Source: Actinomycetota bacterium
GTDB lineage: Bacteria; Actinomycetota; Acidimicrobiia; Acidimicrobiales; Ilumatobacteraceae
NCBI GenBank assembly: GCA_026393475.1
Contig: JAPLAA010000003.1
Coordinates: forward strand, 1-35,304
Direction of reading: 5' to 3'
Length of the DNA stretch: 35,304 bases
This document shows positions 7,639 to 15,350 of the stretch, piece by piece. The notes below the pieces were generated by a model. That model saw nothing but the letters and a program-made list of their open reading frames with translations. It was not told the origin of the DNA and made no database searches. The number at the start of each line of letters is the position of its first letter. The first letter of the stretch is position 1. A program made the translations under genes and the position numbers.

Positions 7639-8382
7639 TCAGCCCCGTCGCCACACCCGCAGCTGCCCTGCCGGCCGGAAGCCGACGTCGCGCAGCGCGT
7701 CGAGCGCGAGCCCCCGCTCGTAGCCCACCACCCCGAGCTCGGGCGCCAACCACGACACTGCCGACGAGGCCCGCTGCCACAGCGACGCGGTGTCGTTCGC
7801 CGGGTCATTCGCCGTGTGGTTCGGATCCGGCTCGGCCGGACCGTCCGCCTCGTCCACCCGGAACACGTTGCTCATCCCGAGCACGCCACCAGCGTGATGG
7901 GCGACCGCTCCGCCGACGAGCCGTTCGCCGACACGCTCGGCCAGGAACGACACCGGAGCCCGCTGGAGCAACGCCGGCGACAGGCCGCCGGGCGCTCCCC
8001 CGCCCGATCGCCAACCCTGCTCCCACGCGGCCAGGTCGTCCGGATCGTCCATCACCTCCCAGCCGGGATCGGCGAGCTCGGGCACACCGGCGGCACGCAC
8101 CACCCAGGTGGCGTCGAACAGCACGACGAACCCGTCACCCGAGAGGTCGAGCGTGCCGAAGGAGTCCTTCACCGTGCACGTGGGCCGATCGTCCAGCAGC
8201 GACGCGAGCACCTCGTACGACACGTCGGCGACCGTCGTGATCACGTCCGGGTACAGCGGCGGGGCATCGTCGTGGGTCCACCACAGCACATCGGACCGAC
8301 CGGTGGTCACGTCGAGGCTGCGGCACACGAGGTCGCACCACTCGACGTTCTCGTGCACCGCCTGGGACAGCGTCGGCACCAT
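7639..8382 (-). CDS. GNAT-like protein of unknown function in the deo cluster
   Basis: This 247-residue protein starts at ATG 8382, 8 nt after the deoA stop, so it is probably co-transcribed. The N-terminal half (VEWCDLVCRSLDVTTGRSDVLW, then PPLYPDVITT and CTVKDSFGTLDLSGDGFVVLFDATW) matches no family I know. The C-terminal half looks like a degenerate acetyltransferase: VGGAVAHHAGGVLGMSNVF resembles the central GNAT strands, and YERGLALDALRDVGFRPAGQLRVWRR resembles the last helix and strand around motif B. A classical Q/RxxGxG/A motif is not evident, so acetyl-CoA binding is uncertain. The frame is open into deoA, but deoA conservation argues against an earlier start. Confidence 0.65.
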   Translation of the reverse strand: MVPTLSQAVHENVEWCDLVCRSLDVTTGRSDVLWWTHDDAPPLYPDVITTVADVSYEVLASLLDDRPTCTVKDSFGTLDLSGDGFVVLFDATWVVRAAGVPELADPGWEVMDDPDDLAAWEQGWRSGGGAPGGLSPALLQRAPVSFLAERVGERLVGGAVAHHAGGVLGMSNVFRVDEADGPAEPDPNHTANDPANDTASLWQRASSAVSWLAPELGVVGYERGLALDALRDVGFRPAGQLRVWRRG

Positions 8383-8390
8383 GGCCGTGC

Positions 8391-9716
8391 TCAGCGACGA
8401 CGAGCGGGGGCCACGACTCGCTCGCGCACCGGCGCGACGACGGCGGGCGCTCGACGCCCGACCGTGTAGGCCGCCCGCACCATCTCGGCGGCAGCGCCGG
8501 CGGCGGTGTCGGTGCGGGCGTGCACGACGCACAGCGGCCGGTCGGGGCCGACGAGGGTGCCGAGCGAGGCGAGTTCGGTGAGGCCGACCGCATGGTCGAC
8601 CGAGTCCTGCGGCCGAGTGCGCCCGCCGCCGAGCACCACCACGGCGAGGCCGGTCGAGCGGGTGTCGATCGCCGTGACGACACCGGCGCGCTCGGCGAAC
8701 ACCGGCACCGTGACGGGCGCCCGCTCGAGGTGCTTCCACGGCTTGGCGACGAGATCGCCGGGGCCGCCGAGCGCCTTCACCATCTTCGCGAACGTCTCCG
8801 CGGCGGCACCGCTGTCGAGCGCGGCCTGCAACCGCTTGCGGGCGGCGGCCGTCGTCGATGCGAGCTTGCCCAACACCAGCATCTCGGCGCACAGCGACAT
8901 GACCACCTCGTGCATGCGCTCCTCCCGACGGGCACCGGTGAGGTAGTCGATCGCGTACGCCATCTCGAGCGCGTTGCCGGCCGTGCTGGCGAGTGGTTGC
9001 CCCATGTCGGTCAGCAGCGCGGCGGTGGGCATGCCCGCACCGCCGGCGACACCGACGATGCTCTGCGCCAGTGCCCGCGCCGCCGGCACCGTGGCCATGA
9101 ATGCGCCGTTGCCGAACTTCACGTCCATCGCCAGCGCGTCGAGACCGGCGGCCAACTTCTTCGAGAGGATCGAGGCGGTGATGAGCGGGATGCTCTCCAC
9201 CGTCGCCGTCACGTCGCGCACGCCGTACAGTCGCTTGTCGGCTGGCGCGAGATCGGCCGTCTGGCCGATGATCGCCACGCCGACCTTGGCCACGACCTTG
9301 CGGAACTCGGCCATCGTCGGCGTCGCCCGGTATCCCGGGATCGACTCGAACTTGTCGTAGGTACCGCCCGTGTGGCCGAGGCCGCGGCCCGAGATCATCG
9401 GGACGTAGCCGCCGCACGCAGCGACCATCGGTCCGAGCATGAGGCTCACGGTGTCGCCCACGCCACCGGTGGAGTGCTTGTCGACGACCGGGCCGTCGAG
9501 GCTCCACTGCAGTTGGGTGCCGCTCGCGGTCATCGCCCGGGTGAGCGCCACGCACTCGTCGGTGTCCATCCCGCGCAGGAACACGGCCATGGCGAACGCT
9601 CCGGCCTGTGCATCGGCGACGGCGCCGCTGGTGATGCCGGCGACGAACTGGTCGATCTCGTCGACCGTCAAGCGCTTGCCGTCACGCTTCGTGCGGATAA
9701 TCTCCTGGGGCAACAT
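8391..9716 (-). CDS. deoA: Thymidine/pyrimidine-nucleoside phosphorylase
   Basis: The 441-residue enzyme splits thymidine or other pyrimidine nucleosides with phosphate, giving the free base and (deoxy)ribose-1-phosphate. The family's phosphate- and base-binding segments are clear: DKHSTGGVGDTVSLMLGPMVAACG and PMISGRGLGHTGGTYDKFESIPG, the PROSITE-type signature. The alpha domain is at both ends of the first third, with an alpha/beta domain after it. The start at ATG 9716 (MLPQEIIRTKRDGKRL) is the conserved family start. It lies 39 nt after deoC on the same strand, and the two form a deoxynucleoside catabolic operon; a phosphopentomutase would link them but is not in the window. Confidence 0.93.
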   Translation of the reverse strand: MLPQEIIRTKRDGKRLTVDEIDQFVAGITSGAVADAQAGAFAMAVFLRGMDTDECVALTRAMTASGTQLQWSLDGPVVDKHSTGGVGDTVSLMLGPMVAACGGYVPMISGRGLGHTGGTYDKFESIPGYRATPTMAEFRKVVAKVGVAIIGQTADLAPADKRLYGVRDVTATVESIPLITASILSKKLAAGLDALAMDVKFGNGAFMATVPAARALAQSIVGVAGGAGMPTAALLTDMGQPLASTAGNALEMAYAIDYLTGARREERMHEVVMSLCAEMLVLGKLASTTAAARKRLQAALDSGAAAETFAKMVKALGGPGDLVAKPWKHLERAPVTVPVFAERAGVVTAIDTRSTGLAVVVLGGGRTRPQDSVDHAVGLTELASLGTLVGPDRPLCVVHARTDTAAGAAAEMVRAAYTVGRRAPAVVAPVRERVVAPARRR

Positions 9717-9755
9717 GGGTACGTCCGTCCGTGGCAGTGGTGGGGGTGGCAGTGG

Positions 9756-10580
9756 TCAGTAGGTCGTCGCGTCGGAACGGGAGGTGCCGTCGCCGACACC
9801 GTGTTCGATGGCCGACTCGAGCGCGTCGAGCAGTCCGCTGGCGCCGAACCGGAACGTGTCCGGGCCGGCCCAGTGCTCGCCCATGATCTCGTCGGCGAGC
9901 CGAAGATACGTGCGGGCGTCGTCGAGGGTGCGGATGCCACCGCTCGGCTTGATCCCGACCGGCCAGCCGCTCTCGCGGATCTCGGTGAGCATCGTGCGCA
10001 CGGCCTCGACCGACGCCGACGCCGACGTCTTGCCCGTGGAGGTCTTCACGAAGTCGGCACCCTGCTCGATCGCGAGCCGGGCGGCCCGACGGACGGCGTC
10101 CTGGTCGGGATAGCCGCCCGTCTCGAGGATCACCTTGAGCCGAGCCGGCGCCACCACGGCGGCCCGCACGGCCGACACCATCGCCTCGGCCGACGCGACG
10201 TCGCCGGCCAGGAACGCGGTGTACGGCAGCACGAGGTCGATCTCGTCGGCGCCGTCGGCGAGTGCCTGGGTCGTCTGCGACACCGTGGCGGCGACGTCGG
10301 TGCCGCCGGCCGGGAAGTTCACCACGGTGGCCACCAGCACGGGCGACCCGGCGAGCAACCGCGCCGCCTGCCCCACGAACGCCGGCCACACGCACACCGC
10401 TGCGGTGTGTCCGAAGGGACCGTCGGCGCGTCGGCACAGCGTGTCGATCGCCTCGGCGGTGCAGTGCTCGTCGAGGTCGGTCAGGTCGACCAGCGCGAGC
10501 GCTCGACGCGCCGCGGCGACGATGTCGGTCGGTGCATCTGGCGATGCAACTGGTGTCCGGTCGGCCGCTTCGTGATCCAT
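9756..10580 (-). CDS. deoC: Deoxyribose-phosphate aldolase
   Basis: The 274-residue class I aldolase cleaves 2-deoxyribose-5-phosphate to acetaldehyde and glyceraldehyde-3-phosphate. The Schiff-base lysine sits in ADFVKTSTGKT (Lys179), the second catalytic lysine in GIKPSGGIRT (Lys211), and the acidic partner in DEIDLVLPY (around Asp112-Asp115). The start is ATG 10580 because a strong GAGGGGG ribosome site lies 6 nt before it; the frame is open to 10646, but that would run into the terminator of the rpmA operon. A -10-like TAGTCT at 10624-10629 gives this operon its own promoter. Confidence 0.93.
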   Translation of the reverse strand: MDHEAADRTPVASPDAPTDIVAAARRALALVDLTDLDEHCTAEAIDTLCRRADGPFGHTAAVCVWPAFVGQAARLLAGSPVLVATVVNFPAGGTDVAATVSQTTQALADGADEIDLVLPYTAFLAGDVASAEAMVSAVRAAVVAPARLKVILETGGYPDQDAVRRAARLAIEQGADFVKTSTGKTSASASVEAVRTMLTEIRESGWPVGIKPSGGIRTLDDARTYLRLADEIMGEHWAGPDTFRFGASGLLDALESAIEHGVGDGTSRSDATTY

Positions 10581-10623
10581 GCGTGCCCCCTCGAGCAGTC
10601 GGCGGCCGTGTGGCCACGACCCC

Positions 10624-10629
10624 AGACTA
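10624..10629 (-). promoter_or_regulatory. -10 hexamer TAGTCT for deoC-deoA
   Basis: TAGTCT on the minus strand fits TANNNT and would give a leader of about 37 nt that includes the strong deoC ribosome site. It lies 15 nt downstream of the rpmA terminator stem, so the deo genes restart transcription there. Confidence 0.4.
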
Positions 10630-10637
10630 ACGAGGCC

Positions 10638-10674
10638 GAAAAGCACGAGACCCGGCCATGAGGCCGGGTCTCGT
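10638..10674 (-). terminator. Intrinsic terminator of the rplU-rpmA operon
   Basis: ACGAGACCCGGCC (10645-10657) and GGCCGGGTCTCGT (10662-10674) form a perfect 13-bp stem with a 4-nt loop. On the minus strand it is followed by GCTTTT (10644 downward), a short U-tract. It lies 50 bp after the rpmA stop and separates the ribosomal genes from deoC. Confidence 0.85.
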
Positions 10675-10685
10675 CAGTTCATTGG

Positions 10686-10705
10686 TCCCGTCCGTGTGGA
10701 CGGGA
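10686..10705 (-). terminator. second hairpin before the rpmA terminator
   Basis: TCCCGTCC (10686-10693), loop GTGT, then GGACGGGA (10698-10705): a perfect 8-bp stem between the rpmA stop and the main terminator. There is no U-tract, so it may act as a 3'-end stabiliser or backup pause. Confidence 0.5.
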
Positions 10706-10723
10706 AGTGGGTTCGTCAGGCGC

Positions 10724-10978
10724 TCAGGCCACCGGGACGACGTCGACGACCTTGCGGCCCTTGCGCTCGCCGAACTGGACCGAGCCGTCGACGAGGGCGA
10801 ACAGCGTGTCGTCGCCACCGATGCCGACGTTCTTGCCGGGGTGGAACTTGGTGCCGCGCTGGCGGACGATGATCGTGCCGGCGGTGAGCTGGGTGCCGCC
10901 GAACACCTTCACGCCGAGGCGCTGAGCGTTGGAATCGCGGCCGTTGCGGGTTGACCCGCCACCCTTGGTCTTTGACAT
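10724..10978 (-). CDS. rpmA: 50S ribosomal protein L27
   Basis: This is an 84-residue L27, full length for the family. It begins [20 protein letters not shown] and has the conserved [20 protein letters not shown] and [18 protein letters not shown] segments. L27 reaches the peptidyl-transferase centre of the 50S subunit. No extra Firmicutes-type N-terminal cleavage sequence is present. It starts 6 nt after the rplU stop, with GAAGGG about 10 nt before the start inside the rplU end. The operon ends at the hairpin 50 bp downstream. Confidence 0.97.
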   Translation of the reverse strand: MSKTKGGGSTRNGRDSNAQRLGVKVFGGTQLTAGTIIVRQRGTKFHPGKNVGIGGDDTLFALVDGSVQFGERKGRKVVDVVPVA

Positions 10979-10984
10979 GGTCGC

Positions 10985-11296
10985 TCAGCCCTTCGTGATG
11001 GAGGTGATCTCGATGACGGTGTACTTCTGACGGTGGCCGTACCGGCGACGCTGGTTGGTGCGGCGCTTGTAGGTGAAGCCGTCGATCTTCGGGCCCTTGG
11101 CCCACCCGACGACCTTCGCCTTGACTGCCGAGCCCTTGAGCTGGTCGGGGGTGGCCAGAACCGTGTCACCGTCGACGAGCAGAACGGGGGTCAGCGAGAT
11201 GTCGCTGCCCTGCTCGGCTTGCAGCAGATCCACATGGATCTGCTGGCCTTCGGTCACCCGTTCCTGCTTGTTGCCGGATTCGATCACTGCGTACAT
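10985..11296 (-). CDS. rplU: 50S ribosomal protein L21
   Basis: This is a 103-residue L21, full length. The family segments MYAVIESGNKQERVTEGQQI, VLLVDGDTVLATPDQL and the C-terminal FTYKRRTNQRRRYGHRQKYT with VIEITSI are all present. L21 binds 23S rRNA in the 50S subunit and is normally co-transcribed with rpmA, as here. The ATG has no ribosome site; a good promoter (-35 TTGGCC, 17 bp, -10 TAGAGT) places the transcript start only about 5 nt upstream, so initiation is nearly leaderless. Confidence 0.97.
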   Translation of the reverse strand: MYAVIESGNKQERVTEGQQIHVDLLQAEQGSDISLTPVLLVDGDTVLATPDQLKGSAVKAKVVGWAKGPKIDGFTYKRRTNQRRRYGHRQKYTVIEITSITKG

Positions 11297-11307
11297 AGCG
11301 GTTGCCC

Positions 11308-11336
11308 ACTCTATCGTTCGAGGGATCGACGGCCAA
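11308..11336 (-). promoter_or_regulatory. rplU-rpmA promoter
   Basis: On the minus strand, TTGGCC (11336-11331) and TAGAGT (11313-11308) are separated by exactly 17 bp, a sigma-A-like arrangement. The predicted start, near 11301, leaves about 5 nt before the rplU ATG. It sits between rne and rplU, so the ribosomal genes need not depend on rne transcription. Confidence 0.6.
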
Positions 11337-11435
11337 CGCCGCGACCCCGGTTGTTCCTGGTCGCCAGGCGGCGTCCAGGGAGTTCATGAGCCGACACGAG
11401 GCCGGCGGAACGGCCCGATGCGTCGGGCCGTCGGA

Positions 11436-13817
11436 TCAGCCCAACAGGGCGTGGTCGATCCGCACACCCCGACCCTCGCAGTTGGGGCACTGATCGGCGA
11501 AGTTGGTCAGCAACCCCTCGCCGATGCGCTTGCGGGTCATCTCGACCAGACCGAGCTCGGAGATGTCGAACACCTGCGTGCGGGTCTTGTCGCGAGCAAG
11601 GGCGGTGCGGAAGCTCTCGACCACCTTCTTGCGGTTGTCGCGGATCTCCATGTCGATGAAGTCGATCACGACGATGCCGCCGATGTCGCGCAGACGGAGC
11701 TGCTTGGCGACCTCCTCGGCGGCCTCGAGGTTGTTGCGGTACACCGTCTCCTCGAGATTGGTCGTGCCCACGTTCTTGCCCGTGTTCACGTCGATCACCG
11801 TGAGCGCCTCGGTGTGCTCGATGATGAGCGAACCACCACTCGGCAGCCAGACCTTGCGGTCGAGCGCCTTGTGGAGCTGCTCGTGCACATGGTGGCGCTC
11901 GTAGATCGGGAGCCCGTCGGTCGCCTGGTCGTGGAACTCGATGCGGTCGGCGAGCTCGGGGTTGAACGCACCGACGTAGTCCTTGACGTCCTCGTACAGG
12001 CGCTGGTCGTCGATGATGACCCCGCGATACTCGGCGTTGAACTCCTCACGGATCACGCGCACCGCCAGCTCGGGCTCGCGGTACAGCAGCGTCGGGCCGT
12101 TGGCCTTCTTCGCCTTCGCCTCGATCGCGTTCCACTGGTCGAGCAGGCGGGTCATGTCGGCCCGGAGCTCGTGCTCGGTGGCGTTCTCGGCGGCGGTGCG
12201 CACGATCAGGCCGTGTTCTGCCGGCTTCACCCGGTCGAGGATGTTGCGCAGTCGCTTGCGGGTGTCGTCGGGGAGCCGCTTGGAGATGCCGTAGGTCTTC
12301 GAGTTCGGGATGAGCACCACGAATCGGCCGGGCAGGGAGACCTCCTGGGTGAGGAGTGCGCCCTTGGCCCCGATCGGGTTCTTCGTGACCTGACAGATGA
12401 TGAGCTGTTTGGCCTTCAGCATCTGCTCGATGCGGAGGTTGTTGCCCTTCTCGACGATGTCCTCGGCGTCGTACTGCACGTCGCCGCGGTAGAGCACCGC
12501 GTTCTTCGGCGTGCCGATGTCGACGAACGCCGCCTCCATGCCGGGCAGGACGTTCTGCACCTTACCGAGGTAGATGTTGCCGTGGATCTGGCTGATGTCG
12601 TCGGCCGGCCGGCTCACGTAGTGCTCGATGAGGTTGCGACCCTCGAGCACGGCCACCTGGGTGAGCGTCGGGCGGACCTGCACGCACATCAGGTAGCGGC
12701 CGACCGGTCGGCCGTTGCGCTCGCGGCCCTTGCGCTTCTCGAGCACCTCGGGATCGACCTCGACCGCGGTCGGCCGCGTCGACGTGACGACACCCGAGCC
12801 GGACCCTGCCCCGCTGCGACCCTTGCCACCACGGCGGCGCTTCTTGGCACCCGTGCGTTCCGCATCGCCGGTGGCTGCGGTCGCTGCGGTGGCTGCGTTC
12901 GCGGCGGCACCGTTGGCGGCAGCCGGCGACGAGGCCGCGCCTGGCGCAGCCTTGGTGCGCCCACCGCGGCCGTTCTGACGGGTGCCGGCTGCCGGCGCAG
13001 CGGCGGGTGCGGCAGCAGCAGCGCCGGCGGGTGCCGGACGGGTGTCGCCGATCTGCGGCTTGCGCACGAGTGCGGCGTCGGCGGCAGCAGCGGAGGGCCG
13101 GCCCTCACCGATCCGCTCGGGCAGATCGGGCTGATCGCCGTGATCGAGCTGATCGACCGAGGAGGCCGAGGAGGCCGAGGAGGCCGAGGAGGCCGAGGAG
13201 GCCGAGGACGCCGATGCGGCATCGTCGATCTGGTCGGCCTGGTCGGCCCGGTCGATGTCGATGGCGTCATCCGCGTCGGCGACGGCGCGCTCGGCACGGG
13301 GCGGCCGCGGCGCTCGGGGCGCTCGTTGGCGCGGCGCGGCAGCGGGCTTGGGGGCGGCGGCACCTGCATCACCTGCATCGAGGACGACACCGTCGTCAGC
13401 GCCGTCGTCGATGCTCTCGTCGCTCTCATCGCCGTCGAGATCGTCATCGCTGTCGTCGCCGTCGTCGCCATCGGCCCGGGGCGCACCCGGCTTCTTGCGA
13501 CCCTTGCCGCCACGCGAGCCGCGCCGCCGCTTCTTCGGTCCGGTCCGCGCGACCCCGTCGGCACCGTCACCGTCGGCACCGCCACCCGATTCCCCGGCGT
13601 CCCCGCCGTCCCCGTCGGACAGCACCCGGTCGTCGGTCGCGACCGCCGGCTCGGTCGCAGTGCCCGCCACCGGCGCCATGCCGGGATCGATCGGGCGAGG
13701 CCCGGTCGTGCGGGGCTCGGTGACCTGGGCCTCGGTGGCCTGGGGCTCGGTCGGGCCGCGGCCCGAGGCCGCAGGCTGATGCTCGCCGCCGGGGGCGTCG
13801 AGTGTGCTCTCGTCCAT
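11436..13817 (-). CDS. rne: Ribonuclease E/G with long disordered N-terminal region
   Basis: The 793-residue endoribonuclease cleaves single-stranded RNA in mRNA decay and rRNA processing. The catalytic part starts near residue 374: an S1-like segment (about 395-500, ISQIHGNIYLGKVQNVLPG and AAFVDIG), a 5' sensor/RNase H-like region, then the DNase I-like site with Asp676 (VIDVNTGKNVG) and Asp719 (GIVVIDFIDME), and the Zn-link CPNC at 777-780. Residues 1-370 are low complexity: acidic blocks (120-150), basic KKRRRG clusters (95-110, 325-333), Ala/Pro runs and an SSASSA repeat (201-220), the usual layout of actinobacterial RNase E. ATG 13817 is preferred; AAGGGA lies about 8 nt upstream. Confidence 0.93.
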   Translation of the reverse strand: MDESTLDAPGGEHQPAASGRGPTEPQATEAQVTEPRTTGPRPIDPGMAPVAGTATEPAVATDDRVLSDGDGGDAGESGGGADGDGADGVARTGPKKRRRGSRGGKGRKKPGAPRADGDDGDDSDDDLDGDESDESIDDGADDGVVLDAGDAGAAAPKPAAAPRQRAPRAPRPPRAERAVADADDAIDIDRADQADQIDDAASASSASSASSASSASSASSVDQLDHGDQPDLPERIGEGRPSAAAADAALVRKPQIGDTRPAPAGAAAAAPAAAPAAGTRQNGRGGRTKAAPGAASSPAAANGAAANAATAATAATGDAERTGAKKRRRGGKGRSGAGSGSGVVTSTRPTAVEVDPEVLEKRKGRERNGRPVGRYLMCVQVRPTLTQVAVLEGRNLIEHYVSRPADDISQIHGNIYLGKVQNVLPGMEAAFVDIGTPKNAVLYRGDVQYDAEDIVEKGNNLRIEQMLKAKQLIICQVTKNPIGAKGALLTQEVSLPGRFVVLIPNSKTYGISKRLPDDTRKRLRNILDRVKPAEHGLIVRTAAENATEHELRADMTRLLDQWNAIEAKAKKANGPTLLYREPELAVRVIREEFNAEYRGVIIDDQRLYEDVKDYVGAFNPELADRIEFHDQATDGLPIYERHHVHEQLHKALDRKVWLPSGGSLIIEHTEALTVIDVNTGKNVGTTNLEETVYRNNLEAAEEVAKQLRLRDIGGIVVIDFIDMEIRDNRKKVVESFRTALARDKTRTQVFDISELGLVEMTRKRIGEGLLTNFADQCPNCEGRGVRIDHALLG
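13161..13214. repeat. 9-bp tandem repeat coding (Ser-Ala-Ser)n in rne
   Basis: Five perfect copies of GGAGGCCGA (13161-13205) are followed by one with a single change (GGACGCCGA). In the rne frame the array encodes an alternating Ser-Ser-Ala run at residues 201-220. Copy number can change by multiples of three residues without breaking the frame. Confidence 0.85.
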
Positions 13818-14047
13818 GGAGGAAATCCCTTCTGACGTGCGCCAGGCTGGGGTACAGGCACACGTTGACCACCGTTCGGGCGCACGATGCTGCCGCTCGA
13901 TGATCGCGTTCGGTTGTCGGTTGCTCACCTTCGGTGCCGTCGTACCGCCGGCGGCACACCCCGGGCGAGCCGCGGGTGCGTCGGGAGCCCGGCGGCGCCG
14001 ATCGACACGATCGGTGGCGTCGACGAACTCCCTTGTCGAGCACGGCA

Positions 14048-14063
14048 TTGACCAGAGGGTCAA
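14048..14063 (-). promoter_or_regulatory. inverted repeat TTGACC-AGAG-GGTCAA at start of rne leader
   Basis: A perfect 6-bp inverted repeat with a 4-nt loop. If transcription starts near 14070, downstream of TACACT, this forms a hairpin at the very 5' end of the rne mRNA; alternatively it is a protein operator. Confidence 0.4.
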
Positions 14064-14076
14064 CACACGTGACCGA

Positions 14077-14082
14077 AGTGTA
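14077..14082 (-). promoter_or_regulatory. possible rne -10 (TACACT)
   Basis: TACACT on the minus strand fits TANNNT and lies after the rodA stop. It would start an rne transcript about 250 nt before the rne ATG. No matching -35 is seen. Confidence 0.35.
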
Positions 14083-14162
14083 CCGCCACGCGACCGCCGG
14101 ACCCGGCATCTCGCGGCAGTCCCACCACGGAGGGTGGCAGTCGCGGGCTGGTGTGCGCGCGG

Positions 14163-15326
14163 TCAGCGGTAGCGGCGCATGTGCACGTTCTGCACGAGCG
14201 CGAGCAGCACGAAGAACGTCACCAGGCTCGAACCGCCGTAGGAGATGAACGGCATCGGCAGACCCGTCACCGGCATGATGCCGACCGTCATCGCGATGTT
14301 CTGGAACACCTGCCACAGGATCATCGTGAACACGCCGGCGCACAGGTAGGTGCCGAGCATGTCCTTCGACAGATGGGCGATGCGCCAGATGCGCAGCAGC
14401 ATGATCGCGAACAGCCCGACGACCACACTGCAGCCCACGAGTCCGAACTGCTCCCCCACCGCCGAGAACGGGAAGTCGGCCCACTGCACCGGGATGTCGT
14501 TCTTCGCGTTCGTCATCGGCCCTTCCAACCACCCCTTGCCGGTGATGCCGCCCGTCGCGATGGCCCGGATCGCGTTGCGGGGTTGGTAGATGTAGTCGCG
14601 CAGCGCGTCATCGGCGGAGTCCTGGTTGAAGAACGCCTCGATGCGACGCAACTGGTACCGGTTGACGATGCCCGACACCACCGCGGCGATCACCGTCGCC
14701 ACCGACATGAGCGTGATCAGGGCGATGTACTTCGGCTTGGCACCGGCCACCAGCAGCACGCCCATCGCCATCGCGACGAGCACCGACGCCGACCCCAGGT
14801 CGGGCTGCACGATGATCAGCGCCGACGGCACCCCCACCATGATCAGCCCCCCGAGGAAGCGCGGATAGGAGACCTCGTCACTTCGCTCCTCCGCCAGGTA
14901 CGCCGCCAGCGCGAGCAACACCGTGGCCTTCGCGAGTTCCGCCGGCTGCAGCTTGAGCGGTCCGAGGTCGAAGCTCAGACGGGCACCGCCGCTCACCGTG
15001 CCGGCCACGTTCACGAGCACGAGCATCATGATCGTGACGCCGTAGAAGAACCTGGCCCGCTCGCGCAGCGTCTCGTAGTCGATCGCCATCACCACCACCA
15101 TCGCGATGACCGCGGCGATGAGGAACACCACCTGACGGGTGACGTAGGTGAACGGATCGGGCTGCTTGGTCCGCGATGCGGAGTAGATGATGAAGCAGCC
15201 GATCGCGGCGAGCGCCGCCTGGACGAGCATCAGCACCCAGTCGACGTTGCGCCTCGGGTCGCTCGGGCTCGAGCGGATGTTGCCGAGGCCCGAGTCGGGC
15301 TTGCGCTGGAGGAACGTGAGGGTCAC
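14163..15326 (-). CDS. rodA: RodA, elongation-specific SEDS peptidoglycan polymerase
   Basis: The 387-residue SEDS protein has about ten membrane segments and polymerises glycan strands with its partner PBP2. Typical motifs are present: GARLSFDLGPLKLQPAELAK (including the PAELAK motif near the catalytic Asp region), IIVQPDLGSASV, WLEGPMTNAKNDIPVQWADF with FPFSAVGEQFG, and the C-terminal GLPMPFISYGGSSLV. It starts with GTG at 15326, 24 nt after the mrdA stop, and the two form the usual polymerase-transpeptidase pair. The adjacent mreBCD genes mark it as RodA, not FtsW. Confidence 0.92.
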   Translation of the reverse strand: MTLTFLQRKPDSGLGNIRSSPSDPRRNVDWVLMLVQAALAAIGCFIIYSASRTKQPDPFTYVTRQVVFLIAAVIAMVVVMAIDYETLRERARFFYGVTIMMLVLVNVAGTVSGGARLSFDLGPLKLQPAELAKATVLLALAAYLAEERSDEVSYPRFLGGLIMVGVPSALIIVQPDLGSASVLVAMAMGVLLVAGAKPKYIALITLMSVATVIAAVVSGIVNRYQLRRIEAFFNQDSADDALRDYIYQPRNAIRAIATGGITGKGWLEGPMTNAKNDIPVQWADFPFSAVGEQFGLVGCSVVVGLFAIMLLRIWRIAHLSKDMLGTYLCAGVFTMILWQVFQNIAMTVGIMPVTGLPMPFISYGGSSLVTFFVLLALVQNVHMRRYR

Positions 15327-15350
15327 GAGGCGCTCGCCTCGACGTCGGCG

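Larger units (their letters stand above)
13818..14162. other. 345-bp gap: long rne 5' leader, no gene seen
   Basis: The only stretch over 300 bp without a gene. No open frame here looks coding. It holds a possible rne -10 (TACACT, 14077-14082) and a short perfect inverted repeat (14048-14063), which would make an rne leader of about 250 nt. Ribosome binding sequence AAGGGA lies close to the rne ATG. Confidence 0.5.

Noticed and set aside
11297..11435. L21 autoregulatory leader before rplU
   Set aside because: The best promoter leaves only about 5 nt of leader, which is too short for a structured element.
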